Source: Cyanobacteria bacterium FACHB-502 (GTDB lineage Bacteria > Cyanobacteriota > Cyanobacteriia > Elainellales > Elainellaceae). Taken from it: DNA of 64,000 nucleotides. Within the stretch, counting starts at the first letter, position 1. Each line of letters begins with the position of its first letter. Made by a program: the position numbers and the translations under genes. This document shows, one piece after another, positions 1-7,912 of this stretch. The stretch lies in contig JACJNZ010000035.1 of NCBI GenBank assembly GCA_014695325.1, positions 1-64,000 on the forward strand, written 5' to 3'. The notes under the pieces are model-generated. The model did not search any database and had not been told where the DNA came from. It saw nothing but the letters and a program-made list of their open reading frames with translations.

Positions 1-109
1 TATGGTACGGTGGACCCACCCTGACCCATCCCGAACTCAGGTGTGAAACGCTGAAACGGCGACGATAGTTGGAGGGTTGCTTCCTGCAACAATAGCTCGA
101 TGCCAGGGT
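1..109 (+). rRNA. rrf: 5S ribosomal RNA, 3' part (cut by window start)
   Basis: The stretch reads as the body and 3' end of a bacterial 5S rRNA. It has the loop-B/C segment CCATCCCGAACTCAG near position 27, the GTGAAAC segment that follows, and the closing GATGCCAGGGT whose end would pair with a 5' ACCCTGG lying outside the window. About the first 10-12 nt are missing. It implies that a 16S-23S-5S operon lies immediately to the left. A rho-independent terminator follows within 15 nt. Confidence 0.9.
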
Positions 110-123
110 AATTTTCGATAATG

Positions 124-158
124 TTCCTTTTCTGCTGCTTCAGTAGGGAAGGAATTTT
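124..158 (+). terminator. Rho-independent terminator of the rRNA operon
   Basis: A 10-bp stem (TTCCTTTTCT / AGGGAAGGAA, two G-T wobbles) closes on a loop that can itself form CTG/CAG, and it is followed by TTTT. Its position 15 nt after the 5S end fits an rRNA operon terminator. Confidence 0.8.
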
Positions 159-867
159 AGTATCTTATTCCTTGTTTAATGCCGTGTTGCTGAATAGACG
201 TATGATTTATTGAGGGACGGGCACATCGACTTAAGCGGTTCCGCGTCTTGATAGGTCCTATCGCGATTGTCGGTAGCACTTTACCCGCAGAGCTCGTCTT
301 CTCGCAGGCATTCTCAACTTTGAGATTGCACTTGCCATTTGATCTATGCAAGAGGTCTATTGCATGAGTTGTACCCTCATTTCATATTCTCATTATGCAA
401 TGCCTTTAATGTTTTTCATTTATGCCTATGTTGAATAGGACATTTTATTCTTAGGGGTGAAAATCAGTTTAAAAAGCTCATTGGGTAACTGCTTCAAGCA
501 CTTGGCTTCAAGCCAAAATTGCTATTCAGGTAGTCGTAAAAAAGTAAGTCCAAATTCAGAGGCTTTCATTTCCCGCGCTTTCAGTAATAGGAAAGCACTT
601 GAGAACATAAAAGAGAATGCTCATTTTTAGTGGATGCTCGATCGCTAAAAATGACTTCTAGTGGGTATTTTAGCTTTACTGTCACCCCTTAAGCTGTTTT
701 CACGGGCCTAGAACATTGCATTACTAGCTGAATCGCCAAAGTGAGAATTGTTGACCTCCTAAGTTCTGCCCTTGCCAAGTGAGAAGCAAAATGGTTATAA
801 TGAAAAACATTGGTTTTGAGTGACGATAAATGACTATGAAAGTTTTCTTCATTTGAAACTATTGCTA
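159..867. other. Intergenic, no gene recognised
   Basis: AT-rich spacer between the rRNA operon terminator and tRNA-Met. Open frames here are short and lack a convincing start or family resemblance. The short minus-strand frame at 157-351 may be decayed coding sequence, but I could not assign it. Confidence 0.5.
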
Positions 868-940
868 GGCTCAGTAGCTCAGTGGTTAGAGCAGGGGACT
901 CATAAGCCCAAGGTCGCAGGTTCAAATCCCGCCTGAGCCA
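868..940 (+). tRNA. trnM: tRNA-Met (anticodon CAT)
   Basis: A 73-nt cloverleaf. The acceptor stem GGCTCAG/CTGAGCC is perfect, the D-stem is GCTC/GAGC, the anticodon loop is CTCATAA with anticodon CAT, the T-arm contains GGTTCAAATCC, and the discriminator is A. CCA is not encoded. A31 and G39 at the bottom of the anticodon loop do not pair, as in other cyanobacterial CAT tRNAs of the GGGACTCATAAGCCC type. Elongator Met is most likely. An Ile2 tRNA (lysidine-modified CAT) cannot be excluded by eye. Confidence 0.9.
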
Positions 941-958
941 TCAAGGATAAAGCGTTTT

Positions 959-994
959 AGGGAGGTTGTTATGGTGATCTCCCTGAAATTTTTT
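959..994 (+). terminator. Terminator after tRNA-Met
   Basis: An 8-bp stem (AGGGAGGT / ATCTCCCT) with a 10-nt loop, followed after GAAA by TTTTTT, 19 nt downstream of the tRNA. Confidence 0.75.
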
Positions 995-1119
995 GAGGTA
1001 AAAGAGGGGAATTTGGGCGAAAAACTGGTGTAAAACTGGTGTAAAAATAGTACTGGTGAACTAAAAATAGTTTACACTTGGGTGTAAAAGTACTAAGGAA
1101 AAAGTCATGCAGGTTGTCG

Positions 1120-1187
1120 CACGACAGATGGTTTTAGATCTAAAGCTCAAGTAATCCTAGATCCAAAACCATTGGTCCTAGGTCGTG
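1120..1187. repeat. Long imperfect inverted repeat
   Basis: Arms 1128-1142 and 1158-1172 (ATGGTTTTAGATCTA / TAGATCCAAAACCAT) match with a single internal mismatch around a 15-nt loop. Outside them CACGAC (1120-1125) and GTCGTG (1182-1187) pair again across bulges. There is no T-tract, so it is not a simple terminator. It sits just left of transposase debris and may be a MITE-like end or a structured RNA. Function unknown. Confidence 0.6.
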
Positions 1188-1229
1188 TTGAACATTGTGT
1201 GAAGTTGGGCTGAATAAGCTAAAAGGCGA

Positions 1230-1645
1230 TGTCAACTCCGACTCTACTGAGCAACGAACTTTAGCACAAACTGCTTGAGCTGTTGCGGTATCAACCGGGC
1301 ATTTATATCGGAAACGAAGCGCAATGTCGCCGCTTCATGGAAGCTGTTTTGTGAATTGATCGAAGTGGGGCACAATGGCGAATGCTGCCGTCAAGCTATG
1401 GCAACTGGAACAGTGTGTTCAAGCGCTTCGACCGTTGGAGTCGTCGCGGCATTTGGCAACAGCTTTACCAGCGCTTGCTTATAGAACTGGACTTAGAAAA
1501 CCTGCTGCTTGATAGCACGATTTTACGTGCTCACGCCTGTGCAGCCGGGGCAAAAGGGGAGGGCAGCAAATGCAAGCGCTAGGGCGCAGTCGTGGTGGGT
1601 TTAGTAGTAAACTACATACCTTTGTCGATGGACTGGGAACCCCTC
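1230..1645 (+). pseudogene. IS5-family transposase remnant (first copy)
   Basis: Reading across frames gives a typical IS5/IS427-type transposase N-half. A segment like ELLRYQPGIYIGNEAQCRR runs into a frameshift near 1350, and the frame then continues from about 1382 as [18 protein letters not shown] to DSTILRAH, the first catalytic Asp region. After a stop near 1580 a further in-family piece (GGFSSKLHTFVDG) reads in another frame. The C-terminal half and ends are gone, so this is a dead fragment lying directly next to the second IS. Confidence 0.8.
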
Positions 1646-1702
1646 ATAGCAGTCGAAGGGTTAGATAGGGGGTAATATCGTTCAATTTGGGGGGTCTACA
1701 AT

Positions 1703-2646
1703 AGACCTCCTGCATGAATCAGCAAGAATGTGCCAGTTCGTGGTTGAGTAGTCCCGCAATCAAGTTCAAGCGCAAGCCAAACCGCCGTCTTCGGTTGCGG
1801 TAGCGTCCTGAGAAGATGCGAAAGATCTTGAAGCGACGAATGATATGCTCCACCCTCACCCGCAGTCTTGCTAATGCAAGGGTTGTGCTGCTTCTCGTCC
1901 TCAGCTAACGGTTGGTTGCGCGGTTTCTTCGTGGGAGTACAAGCCCCAGCATGACGCTTAGCAAACCCCTGATACCTCGGTCAGCTAAACATAACTGCGA
2001 TGGCACAAAGGGCAGTCGGCTTCGTTTCAGCAGCTTGAAGTCATGCATCTTGCCCTCGGCGGTTGCGGTAGCAATCACTTGCCCGTTATCAAACTCCACT
2101 AGCAGTTGCGCCTTCAGCGTATGGCACTTTTGCTTGCCACTGTAGTAACGTTTCTGTTTTTTTTCGGGCGTTCAATTTCAACTTCGCCCACATCCCCCAT
2201 CAACACTTTCCATTCCCATCCGGGCTTGTACAACTGCTGTTGGCTGGGCAGGCGAAACTGACCGCACTTGACCAGGATGTCTTCCACTTTCCGGATAATG
2301 CGTCCGACTGTGGTTTCATGCAGTCCCCAACTCGTACCGATGTGAAACTGGCTGCGATATTTCCGCCAATATTCCAATGTCACCAGCAATTGGTCTTCAA
2401 CGCTCAGTTTGTTTTGTCCGCCTCGTTGTCCCTGGCGTTCCAGGTGGGGGCGTAACACCTCGACCATCTCGCCAAAGGTTTCCCGACTCACGCCACACAA
2501 TCGCTTAAACTCTCCAGCAGACAGGCTTTGCAATTCTTGGTAAGGCATGGCAATTCCTCCTTGTGCTCAGTTCTGCCATGCGCCTACCCCTTTTGCAAGC
2601 CTTTGTTCCTAACTGGCACATTTCCTCCCATTCGTGCAGGAGGTCT
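1703..2646 (-). mobile_element. Insertion sequence, IS5-like (944 bp), decayed
   Basis: Terminal inverted repeats of 36 bp bound the element: 1703-1738 and 2611-2646, 29 of 36 positions identical, outer ends AGACCTCCTGCA, inner ends ATGTGCCAGTT. They enclose a single minus-strand transposase gene. I see no clear target-site duplication in the flanks. One flank is the remnant of another IS5-type transposase and the other is a truncated corA, so the locus was rearranged after or during insertion. Confidence 0.85.
1719..2548 (-). pseudogene. IS5-like transposase (DDE_Tnp_4 type), frameshifted
   Basis: The N-terminal 140 residues (MPYQELQSLSAGEFKRLCG...) are an HTH_Tnp_4-like DNA-binding region leading into LMGDVGEVEIERP with the first catalytic Asp. 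The frame breaks at an A8 run (T8 on the plus strand, 2157-2164). A -1 shift there restores a continuous reading with EFDNGQVIATATAEGKMHDF and LADRG (second Asp). Two more shifts are needed around 1900-1960 before the last segment RVEHIIRRFKIFRIF (catalytic Glu) and LLNHELAHSC, ending at 1719. The A8 site could be programmed frameshifting, known in some IS5 members, but the later shifts make the gene dead. Confidence 0.8.
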
Positions 2647-2700
2647 TTTATTTTGGCTGCTCTTTTTTAGCTGTTCCACCCTTCGCTTAGTCTAAACTCC

Positions 2701-3081
2701 AGTTATGACCACAGCATTCAAATCCTGGATATGCTCGAAACCTATCGGGAGTTTAGCGTCCAGCATGATGAATGTTTACCTATCTCCTGTCAGCAACCGT
2801 TGAACGAAATCATGAAAACGTTGACCGTGATTTCCAGCATCTTTATTCCTCTAACCTTTATCATTGGGATCTATGGAATGAACTTCAACACCGAGGAATC
2901 TCCCTGGAATATGCCAGAGTTGAACTGGTATTGGGGGTATCCAGCGACTCTAGCTTTTATGTTGAGTGTTGCTGTGAGGATGGTCTTCTTCTTCTGGGGT
3001 AAGGGTTGGTTTAGCAGTTTATCCACGGTTAAAGCGAGTAACAAGCATCGAAGTTCCGGTGCAAAAAAATTACTACAATAA
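2701..3081 (+). pseudogene. corA: CorA-type Mg2+ transporter, C-terminal remnant
   Basis: The frame YDHSIQILDMLETYREF, a frameshifted stretch, then NEIMKTLTVISSIFIPLTFIIGIYGMNF is the pore end of a CorA/MgtE-like magnesium channel, including the hallmark GMN before the last membrane helix. Between about 2765 and 2805 the expected MMNVYLSPVSNR is read only in another frame, so at least two frameshifts separate the parts. The N-terminal two-thirds is absent; the IS ends 55 bp upstream. The tail after the second helix is also unlike CorA. Non-functional. Confidence 0.8.
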
Positions 3082-3342
3082 ACTACAAAATGCGCTTGAA
3101 AACTGGTGTTTCTGAAGATGGTAATGCGAATGGGGCTATCCATCGGAGCGATCGCCAAACTTTACAGCAACCGTACCTGAAGCGGAAGTAGGAGGAGCAG
3201 GAGGGATTCAAACGTGAGCGACAAATCCGCAACCCGTCGTAACATGCTGCAATGAACGTGACGGAACAGAAGCAACGCCTGTCTGAACGAGGAATCACAA
3301 TTTTTAGCTTGAATCAGAAAAATGTTTTGGCAACATTAAACA

Positions 3343-3492
3343 TTGAGGGCAAACAAACTCATTGCACCCGGAACAGTACGAGTCCACGTTCATGCCATTT
3401 TGCAGAAATTGGACGTACGCGATCGTAGCTAACCAGCAGTCATCGCCATTCAAAAAAGTCTTATTGACCAGCAGTTGCTATCTAACCCATAG
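3343..3492 (+). pseudogene. LuxR/NarL-type HTH remnant (response-regulator C-terminus)
   Basis: Reading 3343 onward gives ANKLIAPGTVRVHVHAILQKLDVRDRS, then a stop near 3430. A different frame continues AVIAIQKSLIDQQLLSN to a stop at 3490-3492. Together these match the DNA-recognition helix and C-terminal helix of LuxR/NarL HTH domains (pattern IAxGTVxxHVxxILxKLxVxDRTQAV). The start of the HTH and any receiver domain are not recognisable upstream. A decayed gene end, identified by pattern only. Confidence 0.65.
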
Positions 3493-3803
3493 GCATTTAA
3501 ACATTAGTAGTTTAACGTTGGTTTGGGATTTGGTTTGGGATAAAGAAGGGCGACAGCGCGATACCAGTATTACCATACGCCTTTGACTTTAATTGACGAA
3601 CAGAATAGACGACTAGAGATAGAGCATGAGTAGACATCGGAGGGGGAGAAGGCAAAGCTGGGCTTGTTTGCCTTGCCAGAGACCGTTTTTTGTAACACAA
3701 CCAATGCCCAAAGAGTAACTTGATTAAGCCAGTTCAGTCACGGAATAATCGATCGATTGGTCTAAAATACGCTATGCTAAATAACACGATTTTAATCGGT
3801 CGC

Positions 3804-3875
3804 GCGGGTGTAATTCAGTGGTAGAATGTCACCTTCCCAAGGTGAACGTCGTGGGTTCGAGTCCCATCACCCGCT
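3804..3875 (+). tRNA. trnG: tRNA-Gly (anticodon CCC)
   Basis: A 72-nt cloverleaf with acceptor stem GCGGGTG/CACCCGC, anticodon stem TCACC/GGTGA enclosing TTCCCAA (anticodon CCC), and T-arm GTGGG/CCCAT with TTCGAGT. The discriminator is T and CCA is not encoded. All stems pair well, so it looks functional despite the decayed surroundings. Confidence 0.93.
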
Positions 3876-3974
3876 TAGATGGCAATTACTGGTTTAATCT
3901 TATAAAAAGAACAAAGAGCTTACATTAGGCTTGAAACCCTCTTTCTACATGGGTTTTAGTGATATGGAGGGTTA

Positions 3975-4161
3975 GACAGTAAATGTTTAAATTTGGACAA
4001 ATAGAGGTTTAATGGACAGATGTTGGCAATTATTTGTTTAAATTCAGTAGGACTAGCTTCTGCCAGCTTTTAAGGCAAAATGCTTGCCCCACGCATGATT
4101 TAGCCTTTAGGGATTTAGGACAGTAAATGTTTAAACTGGACAAATAAAGGTTTAATGGACA
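3975..4161. repeat. Pair of ~44-bp direct repeats downstream of tRNA-Gly
   Basis: Copy A 3975-4018 and copy B 4119-4161 share GACAGTAAATGTTTAAA, then GGACAAATA, then AGGTTTAATGGACA, differing at only a few positions and one indel. Start-to-start distance is 144 bp. Each copy itself contains GGACA twice. They begin 100 bp after the tRNA gene. No ORF covers them. They could be transposase-binding repeats of a lost element or a local duplication. Confidence 0.75.
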
Positions 4162-4440
4162 CTGGAATTAGAGTGTCTGGAATAAAAAGCTTTACCTCAA
4201 CACCTGGATATTACTAACCCTAGTGAACCCGTTCTAGAGAAGTTCTAGGGTAGCAATGCGGGAAATTGAAATTCTCTTCTGAACATAAATCTTTGAATAT
4301 AATTTCTGTAATTACGAATTTTTGAGTATAAATTAGTGTGAATCAGAGTTAAATCGTTCCGTAACAATTCAGTAATCCCGATCGTATTGACCTCTATACT
4401 AAATCGAAGTTCATGCCCTCTAACTTCAGGTATAGAGTTT
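4162..4440. other. Intergenic, AT-rich
   Basis: Nothing recognisable as a gene. The segment leads into the small ORF at 4441. Confidence 0.4.
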
Positions 4441-4770
4441 ATGTCCCACGTCGTTCAACGCTCGCCGTTCTCGTTCACAGCTGTCATCGAGTATTGGAAC
4501 TGCTGGAGAGCTGCCTGCAATCAAGCGATAGCTAATTATTACAATCAGCGAATTGAGAGCAACCCGGAAGGGGAAGCCCAGCAATATTGGAACCGACTCA
4601 CACATCCTCAATCAGGAATTAATGTCGAGCAGATCACCGATGCAATGCTCAGCCGCTTAATGCAAAGACTGATTGAGCAAGGAATTTCTAAGTTTGCAGT
4701 CGATCGCTTCATCCTGGAACTGCGGCGGCATACGAGGAGTATTCGGTCAGCCCAACTGGCTCAACGATAA
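4441..4770 (+). CDS. Hypothetical protein, 109 aa
   Basis: The frame is open from a TTG at 4387, but the ATG at 4441 is the more natural start (MSHVVQRSPFSF). The protein is soluble, with a Trp/Tyr-rich N-terminus (EYWNCWRAACNQAIANYYNQ) and a helical C-terminus ending RRHTRSIRSAQLAQR. I recognise no family. Its last bases overlap the start of the histidine-kinase remnant in another frame, so it may itself be fused or truncated at the 3' end. Its codon pattern looks coding, but in this decayed region it could be non-functional. Confidence 0.5.
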   Translation: MSHVVQRSPFSFTAVIEYWNCWRAACNQAIANYYNQRIESNPEGEAQQYWNRLTHPQSGINVEQITDAMLSRLMQRLIEQGISKFAVDRFILELRRHTRSIRSAQLAQR

Positions 4771-4988
4771 TTTTTTCAGCATCATTTCCCATCTACTGCG
4801 AACCCCGATCGTCAACATGAAAATGGCACTCACGCTGCGGATGCCAATGACTGAGCAGGGGCAGAACTGAATCGCAAAACTTCCTGCAGAAAGTCGAGGA
4901 TCTCGATCAATTGCAGGAAGCGTGCGATCGTCAATTTGCAAAGGTGGAGGATCTGCTGAAGCTCCAGGATAAAGCTACAGTGTACTGA
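4763..4988 (+). pseudogene. Histidine kinase remnant (HisKA dimerisation region)
   Basis: Frame one reads NDNFFSIISHLLRTPIVNMK, an unmistakable H-box (normally SHELRTP; here the Glu is Leu), and stops at 4868. A different frame from 4878 continues NFLQKVEDLDQLQEACDRQF and AKVEDLLKLQDKA to a stop at 4988. This matches the second helix of cyanobacterial HisKA domains (pattern LxxLQEECDREFxLVEDLLxLQ). No ATPase domain follows. It is a decayed fragment of a sensor kinase. Confidence 0.7.
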
Positions 4989-5022
4989 CGCTGGAAGTCA
5001 TAAAAGCTGGTGCTTACAAAAA

Positions 5023-5904
5023 TCAGCCTGCTCCTTTTTTGATTCCCGTTCTGCGCTCTACAATTTCCTTCACAATCAGCGTGACGATCGCCAGACAAGC
5101 CAGCAGCGTTGCAGCAGTGTAGGCAGACTGGGTGTTGTATTGCTTATATGCCTCTTCAACAAAGAGCGGCATTGTTTGTGTCTTGCCCAGAATATTGCCT
5201 GATACAACGGAGACGGCTCCAAACTCGCCCATCGCCCGCGCATTGGTTAGGATAATTCCGTAAATCAAACCCCAGCGCACATTAGGCAGGGTGACGCGCC
5301 AAAAAATTTGCCAGTCTTTCGCGCCCAGGGTTTTCGCCGCTTCTTCCTGCTCTGGTCCAACTTCTTCTAGAACCGGGATCACTTCCCGCGCCACAAACGG
5401 TAGCGATACAAACGAGGTTGCCAAAATCATGCCGGGGAGTGCAAAAATCACCTTGAGATCGATTGCTTGCAGCATTGGACCAAACCAGCCCTGCCGTCCG
5501 TAAAGCAGCACGATCATCAAACCCGCGACCACTGGGGAGATCGAGAAGGGCAAGTCTAGAATACTCAGGAGCAGCGTTCGACCTGGAAAGCGATTGCGGG
5601 CAATCACCCAGGCGGCACAGAGTCCAAAGATGGTGTTTACCGGGACGACAATCGCTGCAATGATCAGCGTGAGCTTCACGGCATTCTGAAACTCGCGCTC
5701 ATTAAAGGTATGCAGAAATCCAGCGATGCCGCCACTACAGGCCTGCACAAAAACGTTCAGGGCAGGGATAAAGAGAATCAAGCCCAGATAAACCACCACG
5801 AAGCCAATCAGCCCCCATTTCACCCAGGCACCCGAGCCTACTTGGTTTGCAGCTTTAAGTTTTTGATTCGATCGATCGACCGTCATCCCAGTGTTATGAG
5901 CCAT
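5023..5904 (-). CDS. cysW: Sulfate ABC transporter permease CysW
   Basis: One of the two inner-membrane permeases of the sulfate/thiosulfate importer. The 293-aa protein has six predicted membrane segments after a ~25-residue polar N-terminus. It carries the permease EAA loop [18 protein letters not shown] (about residues 185-205), where the CysA ATPase docks, and the sulfate-family segment [15 protein letters not shown]. Its ATG overlaps the end of cysT by 11 bp, so the two are translationally coupled. No cysA ATPase gene is in the window; it must be encoded elsewhere. Confidence 0.95.
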   Translation of the reverse strand: MAHNTGMTVDRSNQKLKAANQVGSGAWVKWGLIGFVVVYLGLILFIPALNVFVQACSGGIAGFLHTFNEREFQNAVKLTLIIAAIVVPVNTIFGLCAAWVIARNRFPGRTLLLSILDLPFSISPVVAGLMIVLLYGRQGWFGPMLQAIDLKVIFALPGMILATSFVSLPFVAREVIPVLEEVGPEQEEAAKTLGAKDWQIFWRVTLPNVRWGLIYGIILTNARAMGEFGAVSVVSGNILGKTQTMPLFVEEAYKQYNTQSAYTAATLLACLAIVTLIVKEIVERRTGIKKGAG

Positions 5905-6745
5905 AGCGTCGTCCCCAAGCCTGTAAAAGATTAATTGCCAGCAGCATCGTCAGCGAAACTAGTAGCATGACCAGACCAATCACCGTTGCCCCCGTGTAGT
6001 CGTACTGCTCCAGCCGTTGAAAGATCAAAACGGGTGCGATCAGATCTTTAAACGGAATGTTGGAGGACACAATCACGACCGATCCATATTCTCCAACCGC
6101 TCTGGCAAACCCCAACGCAACGCCCGTTAAAATCGCAGGCAGGAGCGGCGGCAGCACCACGCGCCAGAAGGTCTGATTCGGGGAAGCCCCCAGCGACCAG
6201 GCAGCTTCTTCCACGTCGATTTCGGTTTCTTGTAAAACGGGCTGTACGGTTCGCACCACAAACGGCAGCGAAATAAACAGCATGGCAACAAACACGCCGA
6301 GCCGTGTAAAAGCAATCTTGATTCCAAACGGAGCCAGCAGTGAGCCAAGCCAGCCGTTATCGCTATACACCGTTGCCAGCGTTAAACCTGCCACTGATGT
6401 AGGTAGGGCAAAGGGCAGATCGATCGCCGCATCTAAAAATCGCTTGCCAGGAAACTCGTAGCGCACCAGCACCCAGGCAATAATCACTCCTGCAATTCCG
6501 TTAACGCCTGCCGCCGCCAGGGAAGTCGTAAAGGTCACATCATAAGCAGACAGCGCGACTGGATCAGTGGCAATCTGCCAGATTTTGGACAGGCTGAGGC
6601 TGCTTGCCTTCATAAACAAGGCAACGATCGGCAACAGCAGCATCACCGCGAGATACAGGATAGTGACGCGCCAGGGCAGCGATGGCAGTGAGAATTTACC
6701 AGAACGTTCCGGGCGGCTCACCGGCGATTGAGACGTAGAAGTCAT
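5894..6745 (-). CDS. cysT: Sulfate ABC transporter permease CysT
   Basis: Partner permease of CysW in sulfate import. 283 aa with about six membrane helices. The EAA motif [18 protein letters not shown] lies near residues 180-200, followed by [11 protein letters not shown] and the family segment [17 protein letters not shown]. It lies 108 bp downstream of sbpA on the same strand and overlaps cysW, giving the order sbpA-cysT-cysW usual in cyanobacteria. Confidence 0.95.
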   Translation of the reverse strand: MTSTSQSPVSRPERSGKFSLPSLPWRVTILYLAVMLLLPIVALFMKASSLSLSKIWQIATDPVALSAYDVTFTTSLAAAGVNGIAGVIIAWVLVRYEFPGKRFLDAAIDLPFALPTSVAGLTLATVYSDNGWLGSLLAPFGIKIAFTRLGVFVAMLFISLPFVVRTVQPVLQETEIDVEEAAWSLGASPNQTFWRVVLPPLLPAILTGVALGFARAVGEYGSVVIVSSNIPFKDLIAPVLIFQRLEQYDYTGATVIGLVMLLVSLTMLLAINLLQAWGRRYGS

Positions 6746-6853
6746 CCGCTAAAACTCCGAGATTGGATATCGATAATAAATGAGGGTTTAGGTGTCGGGG
6801 CTGGGAGATTGTTGGAGCAATGTTTGAGGATCTACATTGCAAAGAACATTAAG

Positions 6854-7912
6854 CTACCCTCGAAGGCTGGCTTGAATCTGGTCAAACACTGCTCCGTCAT
6901 CAAAGAACTTGGCTTGCACCTGACCCCAGCCCCCTAGCTCTTTCACCGTGAATAGGTTATTAACTTTGGGATACTGCGCTGCAAACTCCTGAGCAATCTG
7001 CTGATCGACTGGACGAAATCCGGCTTTGGCAAATTCTCGCTGTGCTTCTGGTGTAAACAAAAACTGCACAAATGCTTCCGCGACGGCACGAGTTCCGTGC
7101 TTATCTACATTGGTATCCACAACAGCGATCGGATTATCGATCGAGACATTGATATCGGTCGGCAGCACCGAAGGCAGATCCATGCCGTTTTTCCGTGCCA
7201 AAATCACTTCATTTTCATAATTCAGCAGCACATCGCCCTGTCCCTGCTGAAAGAAAGCGTCGCTGGCTTCCCGTGCGTCTCTAGGGAGTACTGGCGCATT
7301 GCTGTAAACGCGCTTCGTGTAGTCTAACGCCTGCATATCATTGCCCTCTCGCTGCGTCACTGCGCCCCAGAGTGCCATAAAGTTCCAGCGTGCCCCGCCG
7401 GAAGTCTTGGGGTTTGCCGTCACCACGCGCACATCTTCTCGCGCCAGATCCGCCCAACCCTGAATGTTTTTAGGATTGCCCTCGCGAGTCACCAGATCCA
7501 CAACAGAGTGCGTGACGATCGCCCCATGCGGAATCCGCTGATCCCAACCCGCCTGAAGCAGTCCGGCTTTCTCAATTCGCTTCATATCCAGTGCGAGGGC
7601 GAGATTGACAATATCGGCATCTAAGCCATCCACCATAGCCCGTGCCTGCGCGCCCGACCCACCATAGCTCTGATTAAAGACCACGTCCTGCTGATGCTCT
7701 ACCTTCCACTTTGCCGCAAATAGGGGCAGGATGCTTTCGTATGCCGATCGCGTCACTGCAAAGGAAACCAGCGTTAGCTCAACCTGGGAACGGGAACTTC
7801 CTACCGAACTGCAAGCCACGATCGAAATCGATAAGCTGATCCCCAACAAAAACCCTGCGATTAACCTTTTAAGCGATCGACCTCTAAAAAATTGGTAGCC
7901 AGACCCAACCAT
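6854..7912 (-). CDS. sbpA: Sulfate-binding lipoprotein SbpA
   Basis: Periplasmic receptor that hands sulfate to CysT/CysW. 352 aa. The N-terminus (KRLIAGFLLGISLSISIVAC) is a lipoprotein signal with the acylated Cys at residue 34. The mature part begins with VELTLVSFAVTRSAYESI and contains NQSYGGSGAQARAM, GLDADIVNLALA and NPKTSGGARWNFMALWG, all hallmarks of the Sbp/ThiB-like sulfate-binding family. First gene of the operon. The 750-bp spacer to divergent ndhF should hold its promoter; sulfur-starvation control is expected from related systems but not visible as a site. Confidence 0.95.
   Translation of the reverse strand: MVGSGYQFFRGRSLKRLIAGFLLGISLSISIVACSSVGSSRSQVELTLVSFAVTRSAYESILPLFAAKWKVEHQQDVVFNQSYGGSGAQARAMVDGLDADIVNLALALDMKRIEKAGLLQAGWDQRIPHGAIVTHSVVDLVTREGNPKNIQGWADLAREDVRVVTANPKTSGGARWNFMALWGAVTQREGNDMQALDYTKRVYSNAPVLPRDAREASDAFFQQGQGDVLLNYENEVILARKNGMDLPSVLPTDINVSIDNPIAVVDTNVDKHGTRAVAEAFVQFLFTPEAQREFAKAGFRPVDQQIAQEFAAQYPKVNNLFTVKELGGWGQVQAKFFDDGAVFDQIQASLRG

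Noticed and set aside
157-351. Minus-strand 64-codon frame next to the rRNA terminator
   Set aside because: No ribosome binding site or family pattern; only a vague impression of decayed coding sequence.
3201-3230. GGGATTCAAACG as a minus-strand tRNA T-arm
   Set aside because: No acceptor or anticodon stem can be formed around it.
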